Source: Hymenolepis diminuta
Lineage: Eukaryota; Platyhelminthes; Cestoda; Cyclophyllidea; Hymenolepididae
NCBI GenBank assembly: GCA_900708905.1
Contig: CAADRB010000013.1
Coordinates: forward strand, 1,307,331 to 1,371,330
Length of the DNA stretch: 64,000 bases
Direction: 5' to 3'
Made by a program: the position numbers and the translations under genes. The notes beneath the pieces are model-generated. The model worked only from the letters and a program-made list of their open reading frames with translations. It did not search any database and was not told the origin of the DNA. Positions 38,430 to 49,444 of this stretch are shown one piece after another (the first letter of the stretch is position 1; each line of letters opens with the position of its first letter).

Positions 38430-39606
38430 TTAGCGGAGTCTGTACTTTGTTGCATGGTCCCGACTTTGTTTATGCCTATATCGACGACATCCTTGTGGCC
38501 AGTGAAAATGTAGAGGAACATAAGAAACATTTGGAGATTGTTTTCGAACGGCTAAATTTCTGTGAATCTCTCCAAAAGTGAAATCGGACAAAATACCTTA
38601 TCTTGCCGCAAGGGCATCACAAACTGGACGAAGAATTGCCAAATGTGCCAGCGAGCGAAAGTTGATAAACACACGAAAGCCCCACTCGGAACATTTCTAC
38701 TACCTGATTTCAGATTTGACCACGTGCATATTGATATTGTTGGTCCTCTCCCACTCTCTAATGGTTTCTCCTATCTTCTAACATCTGTCAACCGTTTCTC
38801 TCGATGGTAAGACGCTTTTCCTATGCGTGACTTGGCTGCTGAAACCGTCGCCAGAGATGGATCGCTATATTCGGTGTTCCCTCTACCATAACTACAGACC
38901 GTGGGACACAATTCCAGTCTCATTTTTTTTCTAAACTAACTAATCTTCTTGGAACCAATCGGATTCGCACAATTGCATATCATCCACTGGCTAACGGCTG
39001 GTCGAACGTTTCCATCGTCAGCTGAAAGTAGCCCTTACCGCCCATTGTACACGTGAAAGATTAACAGAAGCCCTTTCTTTGGTACTCCTTGGTATTCGAA
39101 TAGCAGTCAAAGATGACCTTAAATGCTCCGCCGCAGAAATAGTTTTTGGAGTTACTCTCAAACTCCCTGGCGAGTTTCTATCCCCTTCTAACGATTCATT
39201 TTGGCCAAACCCTCTAAGTTATGTACAACGTCTACGCTCCCACATGCAAAATCTACAAGCCCTCCCCACCCGCCTTGTCTCAAATTCCATTTTCATTCCC
39301 AGTGATCTAAAAACTTGTTCCCGTATCTTTCTTCGCCACGACGCTGTCTGTAAGCCTCTTCAACCGACTTATGTTGGCCCTTTCAAGGTCCTTCAAAGAG
39401 GTGAAAAGACTTTCACTATCCTTCAAAATGGCAAAGAATCTGTTGTTTCTATCGATCGCGTAAAACCCGCCTACCTTGACAAGCGAATGACTGAAAACAC
39501 TTCTCCAGTGTTTCATCCAAACTCTCCAGTCAAGGGACCAAAAAAATTAATATCAGTTATCCGTAGTGGAAGGAATGTGCGTTCCTCAAACCGTTATAAG
39601 GTTTAA
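38430..39606 (+). pseudogene. pol: broken pol: RT palm fragment joined to integrase
   Basis: The RT part holds the active-site box Tyr-Ile-Asp-Asp (38477-38488) followed by ILVASENVEEHKKHLE. After a frameshift near 38560 it continues as NLSKSEIGQNTL. It then passes without a stop into integrase sequence, starting at the WTKNCQMCQRAKV zinc-finger end (38600-38665); the RT thumb and RNase H that should lie between are deleted. Integrase motifs follow: first catalytic Asp in HIDIVG, second in [10 protein letters not shown] (~38895) and the Glu in VERFHRQLK (~39003). The C-terminal part is open to 39606 and includes PTYVGPFKVLQRG and a SIDRVKPAYLD end. Breaks seen are a nonsense TAA at 38808, a small frameshifting deletion near 38858 and a lost base near 38999. 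It cannot make an active enzyme. Confidence 0.85.
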
Positions 39607-39755
39607 AAATGATTATCCACTATGCTTCCCTTCAAATTCCTTCGATTTCTACGCCTACTTCCTACGACCTCCCGAAGAGCAAGATATTTGTCTTGAACAG
39701 GACATTTATACTATGACCAATTCACAGCCAGAAATTTTTGCCGCCTTTTCGAGGC

Positions 39756-40251
39756 TGAAGGATAACTCTCTATGCATTTTCCAGAATTACCTTTTATTCG
39801 CATTCTCCACGATAATACCTCAGTTTTTCCGCCCACGAAGTTGGAGAGACTTTATTTATGTCCCTATGACGCATGACCCCTGTCTGACATGTCTAAACGC
39901 GTCCATATATTTCCCCTCTTTTCTGTAACCGCCTCGCTTCACATAAAAAGCACATCTGCATTCATGCTCTGGCGTGGCCTTACCCAAGTGACTCATATAA
40001 AGCTATCCTTGTTTGTCTAGACAACACACACTGGTCAGTGCGGACTCCGACAGATCCTGTTCATCTCCCCTCTTCCTCAGCACGCTGCTCTCTCTCTCTG
40101 TTACTCGTTGTGACTTCCTTGAATACGCTTTTGGTTTACTCAACTCTTGGTGCTCTGTTTCACAATTGTTGTTAGCTCTTACTCAAACAGCTACGAATTG
40201 GTTGTCGTAATTTGTTAGCTGCAAACCGTTGGTCGTTATCTAGCTCCAAAA
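39756..40251 (+). repeat. 3' LTR of the CsRn1-like element (copy B)
   Basis: About 496 bp, starting TGAAGGATAACTCTC and ending near CTAGCTCCAAAA, where the usual final CA is mutated. It lies 150 bp after the pol stop. It is close in sequence to the solo LTR at 11506-12023 along its full length. The TATA box of that copy is degraded here. The adjoining upstream bases are not a clear polypurine tract. Confidence 0.8.
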
Positions 40252-42277
40252 GCCTCTTGATTGTAATTTAAAGTGATCTTAAATTATCCATTACCTGACA
40301 CATATAAAAGAGGTGTAACCTGTTTAAAATCGCGAAAAATAGCAGGAAAGAGTACAATAATTAACAATTGGAAATCCAGATTTCCTCCTCGACATCCCAA
40401 AATTTAAGATAACTAACTTATTTTTTAGTATTCGTGTGATTCCTTCTAGGTCAAACTTTTACTAGTTCTGACGTTACTTCTTTGAAAATTGGAAAGTAAA
40501 GCTAATTAAATGGGAATAAACATTTTTAATTAATTCACCTATCTTAATTTGAAGATTAGTGAGGAAAACCCAAAGCAGAAATAGTAAATTTTCTAACTAT
40601 TAAACATAAGATTATGTTTCATAACTCTAAATTGATGTAAAATAATTCTATGTAATTTGAACTTGATATTTTATCATAATATAATAATTCAATCCTCTTA
40701 TTTCTCGCGAATTGACACTTATCCTCTTTACTTAAATTGTTTCATAAGAAGTTTGAGTAACATTTCCTACTTTGAGTCAGCCCGACACTGCTATTTGGTC
40801 GTCATCCGAGATTTTCCGTGACATTGATCGCCTGCAATTAAGTAACCTGAAGAGCATTAAATACAGGATAATCGATGCTGTTCAATCGCTGGGGCAGTGT
40901 GTCCTGACTAATATAGAGTTTAAAATCCTCTGACCTAACTATTTAACCTTTGATCCTAGGTTATATATACCCTCTCTACGAACTCACTCAATATCCGTTG
41001 CGTCCACCGCATCTGCAAATTGGTGTGTCCGTCGCACTAGCATTCCGCTGCACCCACGATAACCACTAAAACACAAAAACCATTCGATCCTTTCTGGTCT
41101 CCTCTTTCACTACTGCTGATCGTTACTAATAGAATTTGCTCGACACTATTTTTTTCTTTTTTCATTAAGTTACTGTAGTAAAGGGTGATAGAAGATAGAG
41201 TCATGGGTTTAGAATGTCTAGGGACGAACATCAGGAATCCAGCTGCTAGTATCACATCTACAATGCCATCTATAATGCCATTGATATATTTAAAAATCTT
41301 GATTAGTGTTAATCAAACCGAAAAATTGCTTCAAAATCATATAATCAGTTTCATCAACCTAAAATTTATCTGGGAATCGGCTAGAATGCAGCATCTACTC
41401 AGATCATAAAAACTTAATGTGATCTATCGTCAAATAAAAGGGAGTTTATGAGAGTGCGTAATGATGCGGGATTTCTCACGGTACCTGTATGGATGAAAAA
41501 ACTAACTTCTCAAATCGTGTTATATTTATCAATGCTACTTTTAATTTTCAAGACGTTTTCAGTTTTGTTTTTTCTGATGATCGTTTATAAGTTGAAATAT
41601 CAATAATCATTTCCACATATAACTTACAGTAATAATACCCTCATTTTCGGTGACAGGATGATTGATAAAAGTTGAACTTCTGCTGAGATGACCTTTCTTT
41701 TAATTATTACCTAGAAATGCGTCCGATTATCTCCTTATCTATTTCTAAGCTTGGCTCCTACCGAACAAAACTCTCTCAGATATATCAAATCAACAGGTCA
41801 AAAAGGACAAAATAAGCACCGATTGGTAGTCGATATCTGGAGAAATATTTGTTTTCAAGGCCGAAAAGTAACATTTCAATTTATTCTCCCTATAAAACGC
41901 TATGATAGAAATTTTGATTTGACATTGTCAGGGGAACATTAGTTTAATATTAGGAAAAGATTCATTAAATATTTCCCCTTGAGAAAATAACATTTTTATT
42001 ATTTTTGTTTATTATATCTCCATTATATTTATGTTATTCACACATTTGTATATTTCAAAGTCATAATTAAGGTTCACTTTGTGCCTGACTTACTTGTATG
42101 TTCTCTATCTTCTCTGTCTGGTAAAACTGAAATATCCGGTTCGTGGATCGTAAGTGGTATCCTCGTTCTATCCTTCAAATAGTGATGATGGGCCAGGTGG
42201 ATGTCGCTATATATATAAAAATTGAAGTTTAAATTAAATGCTAGTTAAAAGGAAGATTATTGCAAATTGTAGTTTTC
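40252..42277. other. intergenic; GC-richer patch near 40.76-41.1 kb
   Basis: Mostly AT-rich. The patch 40758-41080 is less AT-biased. One frame is open for about 57 codons (40758 to a stop near 40932), and TATATATACC follows near 40963. It could be the end of another retroelement or an LTR promoter, but nothing was identified. Confidence 0.35.
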
Positions 42278-42642
42278 TGTAGCGGATGCTACACCGATAA
42301 GCCCTTTTGCAACAGCTAGGTAATCCTCCCAAGCAGTCCAAATAGCATCTAGCAGAGTCCTCTATTATAAATTTGCTCCCGAAACCAGCTAGGCTGCACC
42401 CAAAGTAGCAAGAACATGAAAGGTGTTGAGTAGAGAGGGTTTATTGAACCGTAAGCGATGAGATGGTAAGAATTCTACTATGTGAAGAGAGGTCCGTATA
42501 AGATGAGATAGTAAGAATTTAACCGAACATAGCTTCTTATGAGTCGCCGTCCACGAGCTTGGCACTTAAATACAAACAACGCTAGGCTGCAGAGATACTG
42601 ATTGCTGATTGGCTGAGGAGGCCTCTGCACACAAACTCCACA
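42278..42642. repeat. interspersed LTR-like repeat, copy 2
   Basis: A 365-bp block homologous to 29916-30235, with ends TGTAGCGGATGC and CTCCACA (TG...CA). It is longer than copy 1 because the segment around GATGAGATGGTAAGAATT is repeated in tandem (second unit near 42503). Flanking tetramers (TTTC, ATTT) do not match as a target duplication. Confidence 0.7.
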
Positions 42643-43608
42643 ATTTTATTTTGAATATTTGTTTTTATTATCTAATACGCAACCACTGTTTCATAGCATT
42701 CTGAATGAATAAATAAATATACTAAAATTGATCTTCTATCCTTTTATGGTTCTTATTTAGCCGATATTCTCACTGAACCTTTTACGAGTTGAGGATAACT
42801 TTTGATAACGATTTTATCAGATACCAGTGCTAATGGAAATCGACATTAGAAATTCAAGCACAGAATCTTGCAAGTATCTTTCCAACTTTGCATTTCAATG
42901 CTAAAATTGGTCTAATTACTTAGTAGTTTCCTCTTAGTAAGGTTTTCTAATTCTCTTCTCTTGTCTCCATATACGGGGCTTTTCTTCATTAATGTGACAT
43001 TTAAATGAATGGTTCTCCCAACTGTCTACCCTTAACAGGAGGTATTTCTAAATGTTGGATTTAACATCCTTCCCATGTTTGGTCAGGCAATCATCGTGTT
43101 TTGCTGATTACAAAGGCCACTTCGAGAAGATTTCCAGGTATTTTCACTCTCCTGTTTTCTGGTTAACTTACAATAAATATCTTGTGTAAGAAGGCTCAGA
43201 TATCGATTGTTTGGGCACTCAAATATTTGATCATCAGAATAGTACCACCAGTGTCTGCTCTCGCCCTATCATGACGAGCAATATTTTAACCTATAACTAT
43301 GGATATTGACGCATTCAAATCGTTTCACATATCGCTTCATGACGTACGACAAAAAATAAAATCCGCTTAATTCATTTTACCATTTAAATCTGTGATGGGT
43401 TGTGACTAGGTTGGCAAGATAACAAAAAAATATTTTTTATTGTACAGCATTATATGTGTCAAAAGACGAAGTACCACGAAATTATTGAATTTTTTCTTTC
43501 TAAATGATCGTTATGTAACATGAAGGAAGAGAGGCACAATCACCTTGTATTCTATGCTTCTTGACACAAGACAAATGCATACTGAGCGAATAACTTTTGA
43601 TTAATGAT
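42643..43608. other. spacer, nothing recognised
   Basis: AT-rich DNA with no coding or repeat signal noticed. Confidence 0.5.

Positions 43609-43645
<37 letters not shown>
43609..43645. repeat. compound (CA)n(TA)n microsatellite
   Basis: About seven CA units followed by about eleven AT units, abutting the left end of the mariner element. Confidence 0.9.
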
Positions 43646-44831
43646 GGGTGCGCAGGGTATCTGGGACAACATATATTTTTGTAATTTAAACCAGCCCGAT
43701 AAAATTAATGTATCTTTATATCAGAAAATCACATACAGATATTTCTATAACTGATGAAATGAAAAGACATACTGCAACTGTAATAGTGCCTATAAAAACG
43801 GAAAACAGGAAGTTAGTTTTCCAAAAGTTGGCAAATTTTTTGCTTGCAAAGTTAGAAAGGAATAGCTGAATGAAAACAGTGGAGAAAAATTGGCAGCCTT
43901 GAGGAAGAGAAATGAATGTTGTCAACATTCCACTGATACACAGAACACCTGAGTTTGTCAGAAGAGTATATGGCATGGCATGAGGGGCAAAAATCGTGAG
44001 AAGTCAGTGTGCGACATCTTGCCAAAGATCTTCAAGTGTCTGAAAGAACAACAGCATACCAGGAGTGTTGTTCATCAAGTCCTGGGATTCAAATCATGCG
44101 TTCCTAGGCGAGGTCGTCAATTTATGTGAACAAAACAATTCAAGAGAATCGTTAAATGAGTGCAAAATGACTCTTAAACAAATTGAAGCACTCAGAAGAA
44201 CAGGAGTGTCTTTGGTTTTTCTCAGTCAAAAAAATCCCTACCAGGATCAGAAAGCCAATCGAAGAAATGGTAGGCGGTTATGAATGGGTGGACATCACTG
44301 ATATCCCGACTATTATGCATGGACACGAAGTTTGCGGCAACAACGATGGTTTTGGGTTTTGTGAAGGGTAGTGAGGGGCCCATCATGACTCCTCAATTTT
44401 TCCACAGAGTGTTGAGTCAATGCAGATGCCTATGTAAGACCGTTCAAAGCATTTTTGTTAAGCCGTCTTGGATAGAGAGCGTAGGTAATGGAGGGAGACC
44501 CTATATCTTCTAACAAGATTCGTCTCCATTCCATGAAGCTCTCGAAATCCAGGATTGGATGGATGGCCAAAAATTTTCATCATTATTTCACCACGAACGT
44601 ATGGCCTCCTAACTCATCAGAACTTAATCCTCTGGATTATTGTGTATGGGACTTGCAGTCACTTTCGGACTCGGAAAAAGTGTGATAGAAGCCGAAAGAG
44701 GATGCACAGAATAAAACCTATGTTAATACTATGTTTATTTGTTTTTTTGCAAAAAATTGTAAATCGCAACCATTAACAGTTTCAATTTCTGTTTTTTAAC
44801 GGAGCGTGAAGTATCCTCAAATGCCTTACCC
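43646..44831 (+). mobile_element. mariner-type DNA transposon, dead copy A
   Basis: A 1186-bp element between TA dinucleotides, the Tc1/mariner target. The left end GGGTGCGCAGGGTATCTGGG pairs as an inverted repeat with the right end (GGGTAAGGCATTTGAGG when complemented). The transposase frame is broken. Visible pieces are a helix-turn-helix segment SVRHLAKDLQVSERTT (about 44003-44060), a MTPQFFHR segment (~44390), a PYIF-stop-QDSSPFH catalytic block with nonsense TAA at 44511-44513, and WPPNSSELNPLDYCVW (~44600-44650). By count, 37 residues separate the second and third catalytic Asp, as in DD37D (maT-like) elements. Relative to copy B it lacks about 120 bp after the VWD segment. It cannot encode active transposase. 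Confidence 0.8.
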
Positions 44832-44833
44832 TA

Positions 44834-47527
44834 TATTTTTATACGTCATTGTAAATCAACGCAACTGCAACATCTTCATTAAGAGCAAGTTCCTACTTAG
44901 CATCCAAAATTCAACAGTTGACACACTTATTACTCACTGCTACCATAAGATCACAGTGTCAATAACCATTAGCGCGCTCTTATGGACACATTAAGGTACT
45001 TTAGGGTTGCATACGCGGTAGAAAGGAGTTAAAAATATGACAGGGAAGTTTTAAAACCTTAATAAATATTGATTTAAATTTGATCTTAATAGATTTTGAT
45101 GCGTATGTTTTGATTTACTCAAACCGTAGGGTGTATTTAGTAATATTTCTTTTTCTTTAGGCGATATTTTAGGCAATATGCTCGTCCATAATCAGCAAAA
45201 AAAGGAGCTTCAGTTTATTTTTAATTAACTTTATTATGAATTAAGCGGAGCAGATCAGAGTCACGCTGTCTGGATAGCAGACCTCAGACACAAAAATAAG
45301 AACTGGTTTTACTCAGTTTATTATTTCGAATGATATGGATAGCTCATTCACTATCTGGCTAAACTAATCCGGTTCCTGCAGAGGGTGACTGCGAGGATGC
45401 ACATCTACGCAATTGAAAGTAGAGACGCTCACTCAAAAGTTTTCAAATTTTGGATTTAATACAAATATCCCAAAATGAGTGCATCTGAGTCAATAAAACG
45501 GTAGTAATAAAGCAGTAGTAATGAGAAAACGTTAATACAAAAAAGCAGATATATGCAATGTCTATTATCTAAAATTACAACGCACAAAGACACTGCAGAG
45601 CAATAAATGGTAAAACAATCCACTAAGTAGAGGAGCATTCCAAAATCACATTATTTACTCTTAAAACATGGCGGTATTTTGACAAGAAGTTAAAGGAGAC
45701 TAACTTAATTACCCCAACTATTAAATACTTAAAGTTCGATTGTAAAAGTATTTTTCATCGAAGAAAACCAAAGTGAACTTTTTGCTCAAATACATTTCGA
45801 GGAAATTAAGCTTCCCACTATTGTCTAAATATAATGTTTCATACGAGTCCCTATTATTCAATTTCCCTATATTGTAGTAAAAATGCAAATATTTTATATA
45901 ATTAAAAAAATTGTTTACATTATACATTTTCCTTTTGAATGCTATTTTCAATTACTACAAATGATTAAGAAGTATACTAGTTTTTCAAACATTTTACCAC
46001 ATTATTCAGCGCTAATCTTACTTTACTAAATTCGTGTGATACTTCGAAACTTCATATTCTTCGACGACAAGGCGAAATATCAAAATAACATCTATTAAGA
46101 TTAAGCGCCAACGTTTTCAAGAAGTTCCAGAACTATTAATTATGTAATGAGTCCCTATCGGTTTAGGAAACCAGAGGCAAATTCTAAAATGTTAACCGAA
46201 TTTCAAACTAAACTCTATTAGATATGCGCTTTTCATATGTTTTATTTTATAAAAATTGATTAATGTTAAAGTATTTTTAATTTAATATAAGGAGTTAACT
46301 CCTGTCCATTTGAAAACTCTCGGTGGTACCAAGGAGAACGAGAGGAAGCAAGCACAGAAAGTATGTTTCGATAAGGGTTACGTATGCAGAGGAAATGGAA
46401 ATAAATTTATTTAACATTAAAAAGTTGCTTATTCTTCGTCATTTTTAAAGCTTTGCCAATTTTATTGCATTTAATTATTTCAATTGTTTCCTTTAAAAAT
46501 TGCAGAGACTCTTTAATTGATAATAGCTAAGTAGTATTGTTACAAGTTCAAGAAGAAATAATTCATTAAATTTTAATGAAAAATAATCATTTACTTAGTT
46601 TATTACAAATGGAAACTTATATATATATATAAGTGTGCTTAGAATGGGGTTTTAGAATAAAGGTTTAAAATATTTGAAATCAAAGTAAGTAGGAGAACTA
46701 ATTTATGATCTCAGCAAACTTATAAGGAGTGATATTCAATTAAAAATCTAATGACCTTCATAAGAACCCTATTTTCCCGATCAGAGGACCAAGTATTGAA
46801 TGGATAACCCAAGCACATTGGTCACCAACAATAAATAAAAGGCACTTAGAAAAGAAGAAACAATTGGAAACTCGAAAAAGAAGGAAATGGACGTTGTGGA
46901 AAGTGAGCGAAAAATAAGTTCCTGATGATGAAGCCTATTTGCGGTAAGCTGATTTGCATTGAATCCTTTTGATTTGATAAAAAACCTTCATCTGGTCGTC
47001 TGAACAAGGCGGAGTTATGAATCAGCATTGTGGTTGCTGTAAATCTGTGACCACGTCAGAAAATGGACAGATTCAAATTTCAAAATGACTGAGAGGTTTG
47101 TTTAAAGAAAAGTTAGCGGTTCAACAGTCACGACTAGTATATGATTAAGTCAATAACTTAATCAAAAAAAAGGAAAATAACGAAATTTTTAGGCGAGTAT
47201 TTAGAGCTTTAAATTTATGATGAAACTGACCGAAAGAACTGTGTCTTTTTTTCCCATAAGGCAAGAACAGTGAATTGAGAAAATGAAATGGGTCGGATTT
47301 ATTATAAATTAGATTATTTTCGATTTTACAGTTATCGAAAAGTTCGCATTTTGATTTGTTAAAGAACGGAATTTGCGGAAAGATTGACTCTACCATTGAA
47401 TAAATACAACACTGAACATTTTTACTCAAATAAATAAGTAGTATGCAATATTAAAGTTTCTATTTTACCAATAACAATTCAGTTGATCGTGTTGCATGCG
47501 AATTAATGGGAAAATTTAAAAGTGGAA
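44834..47527. other. intergenic, nothing recognised
   Basis: AT-rich DNA with a short TA run at 46618-46631; open frames here are chance-like. Confidence 0.45.
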
Positions 47528-47683
47528 GAGAAACGAAAAATTACTCTCAGCCCCTACTTAACTTTCACCTAATTAAATCAGGATTTTTTGCATTCGTTTC
47601 CATACATTGAATTATGGCCACCATTCATCATTTTACACCGTAAATCGTTACGTCTTCAACACGCTGCTGAATGGACCGCCATT
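47528..47683. repeat. ~156-bp repeat near the fibrillin gene, copy 1
   Basis: A direct copy of 50609-50765. Shared blocks include AATTAAATCAGGATTT, TTGCATTCGTT, ATTATGGCCACCAT, CATCATTTTACAC and GTAAATCGTTACGTCTTCAA. No terminal repeats, target duplication or coding content were seen. It lies 1.7 kb upstream of the fibrillin start codon. It may be a small non-autonomous transposon or a duplicated non-coding element. Confidence 0.75.
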
Positions 47684-49370
47684 TAAAAGTGGATGGTTCT
47701 ACCATTAAATTTGGAATATAATAAAGTTCCAATAACAGTGTCAGAAATTGACAATATCCGTTTGCCAGTAGTGATTACTACGATTAATGATTGGTGAAAA
47801 ACAGACATCAAGTTAACTTTGTAAACATTCCATGTCATAAAGCATTAATCAACTTATTATTCGATATTTTTATCAATATCTAAAATTAAATCATAATTAA
47901 TACTTCATTGTAATCAGTTGTTTCATTTCTGCGATATAGTTCTACACGAAATGCACAGTTGTGACATTTGTCTGCTGAGGTTCAGCATGCAAGTAAGGTA
48001 AGTTAATAATATAAAAGTTAACATATTATTGAGTTTCCACTTACCATAAATGATAGAATCCGGAGTTTCTCCAGAGAGTTGGTTCGGTCAGTTCAAAATA
48101 GATACACGGAAAGTTTATGGTTAAGAAAGAAGGTCTGATTTGATATTTTTCCTCACCCAAATAATTTGAAAGTGAAAAATAGTGTAATTGATTGTCTGGT
48201 TGGATACTTGATGTCGTCAACGCTTCGCAAAGGTATGTAAGATGAGAACTCAAGGGTGAAATTGTGGTAACAAATGCACAGGCAGTCTAAAAACTGACAC
48301 ACTTCCTTGTTCTGTAGATGTCAATTTTAAAAGTGTGGCAACGAAATCAAGTGGACTTTTGCCGTTCTGAATTTTAGTATGATGAGATTAGATATGAAAA
48401 TGTTATCTGTAATTGATATTTGATAGTTTACAGTTCCAAATAAATGGCTTTTAATTTTTCTATTAACACCCTTTCTTTAGCCATTTTTGCATTTCTTGGA
48501 TTGCGTTCTGCTATTCCTTTTCCTCAGATGCTGACCAACGAGTAAAAATCCTGCCACTAATTAATAGGGGATAATGAAGGGCAAAGATAACGTTTTTATA
48601 TTGGAAAATTTTAGTGAATATTTCTGTCTGCTTTCAGTTAATTTATTGTTAGGTAACTCCAATTGTTTCACATCATTCAGGCTCAGGAGTTTTATAATAA
48701 AATCAGTCAATGCGTTAAGGCCAAATAGTAAAAAACCATATCATTGAATAAATACCCTAAATTTTTTGTTAGCCCACTTTTAATAATTTTTATTGAATAA
48801 AAAGTTGCCCAAATTTGTCAAAAGGCATAATTTCTATCAATAAAATTCATCTACTCTCCCTATAGTTCATTAAATTGGTCAGTTTAATGCAGTTTTAAGG
48901 ATAACATTTATTGTTTTTACTACAATTTTATTCAATACTGGTAAAAATCTCCTCGAAAAACCATAAAGTGAAAATTTCTTTTGGTTCATCAAATGTATAA
49001 TCATAAATATCAGGTAATTCTGATAACTAATTAATGGCAGAAAAATGAATGAATTTGTGATAATAGTGTTAAAAAATTTGGGGAAAGGTCCGATGTTTTG
49101 GAATTAAACACCATCTTAATATTCCAGATCTTAAATCCACTTAACGGTAAGATTTGGTTATTCACCTGCGCATATATCAGCGGTGAAATGAATACTTGTG
49201 CACAGGAATTCATGCTTCACTTCTGATTGGCTACCTTCCGCATGCGATAATACACTTCACCGGCTAAGATGATAATTTTGACGACGATAATGTTTAAAGA
49301 GGTGAAAATTGCCATAGAGAGTAGACGCACATACAAATAACTTTGAAAGTTGATGACATAGTGACACGCC
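47684..49370. other. upstream region of the fibrillin-like gene
   Basis: The promoter and 5' untranslated region of the fibrillin-like gene should lie here or further left. No TATA box or transcription start could be fixed with confidence. Confidence 0.4.
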
Positions 49371-49444
49371 ATGCTACAGGTCATGCTCTTTGTCTTCTCA
49401 GTGCTACTTATTACTGCCCCTCTTTCACTTGGATATTCCTCCGG
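49371..49444 (+). CDS. fibrillin-like exon 1: signal peptide
   Basis: ATG at 49371, with an in-frame TGA only three codons upstream, which fixes the start for this exon. The first residues MLQVMLFVFSVLLITAPLSL form a classic hydrophobic secretion signal; cleavage is likely near residues 20-22. The exon ends after two bases of a Gly codon at a strong GTAAGT donor. Confidence 0.8.

Larger units (their letters stand above)
38430..40251 (+). mobile_element. 5'-truncated CsRn1-like Ty3/gypsy retrotransposon
   Basis: The remains of one LTR retrotransposon: a fragment of reverse transcriptase, most of the integrase and the 3' LTR, in normal order on the plus strand. The 5' LTR, gag, protease, most of the reverse transcriptase and all of RNase H are absent. 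The integrase wording, such as HIDIVGPLPLSNG and the C-terminal VGPFKVL, is typical of the CsRn1/Kabuki clade. That clade is abundant in trematodes, and this is the main reason for suspecting a flatworm genome. Confidence 0.85.

Noticed and set aside
36942..40251. LTR copy C as the 5' LTR of the broken CsRn1-like element
   Set aside because: Copy C belongs to a different LTR subfamily from the 3' LTR, has its own near-matching target duplication (ACTC/ACTT), and no gag or early pol follows it.
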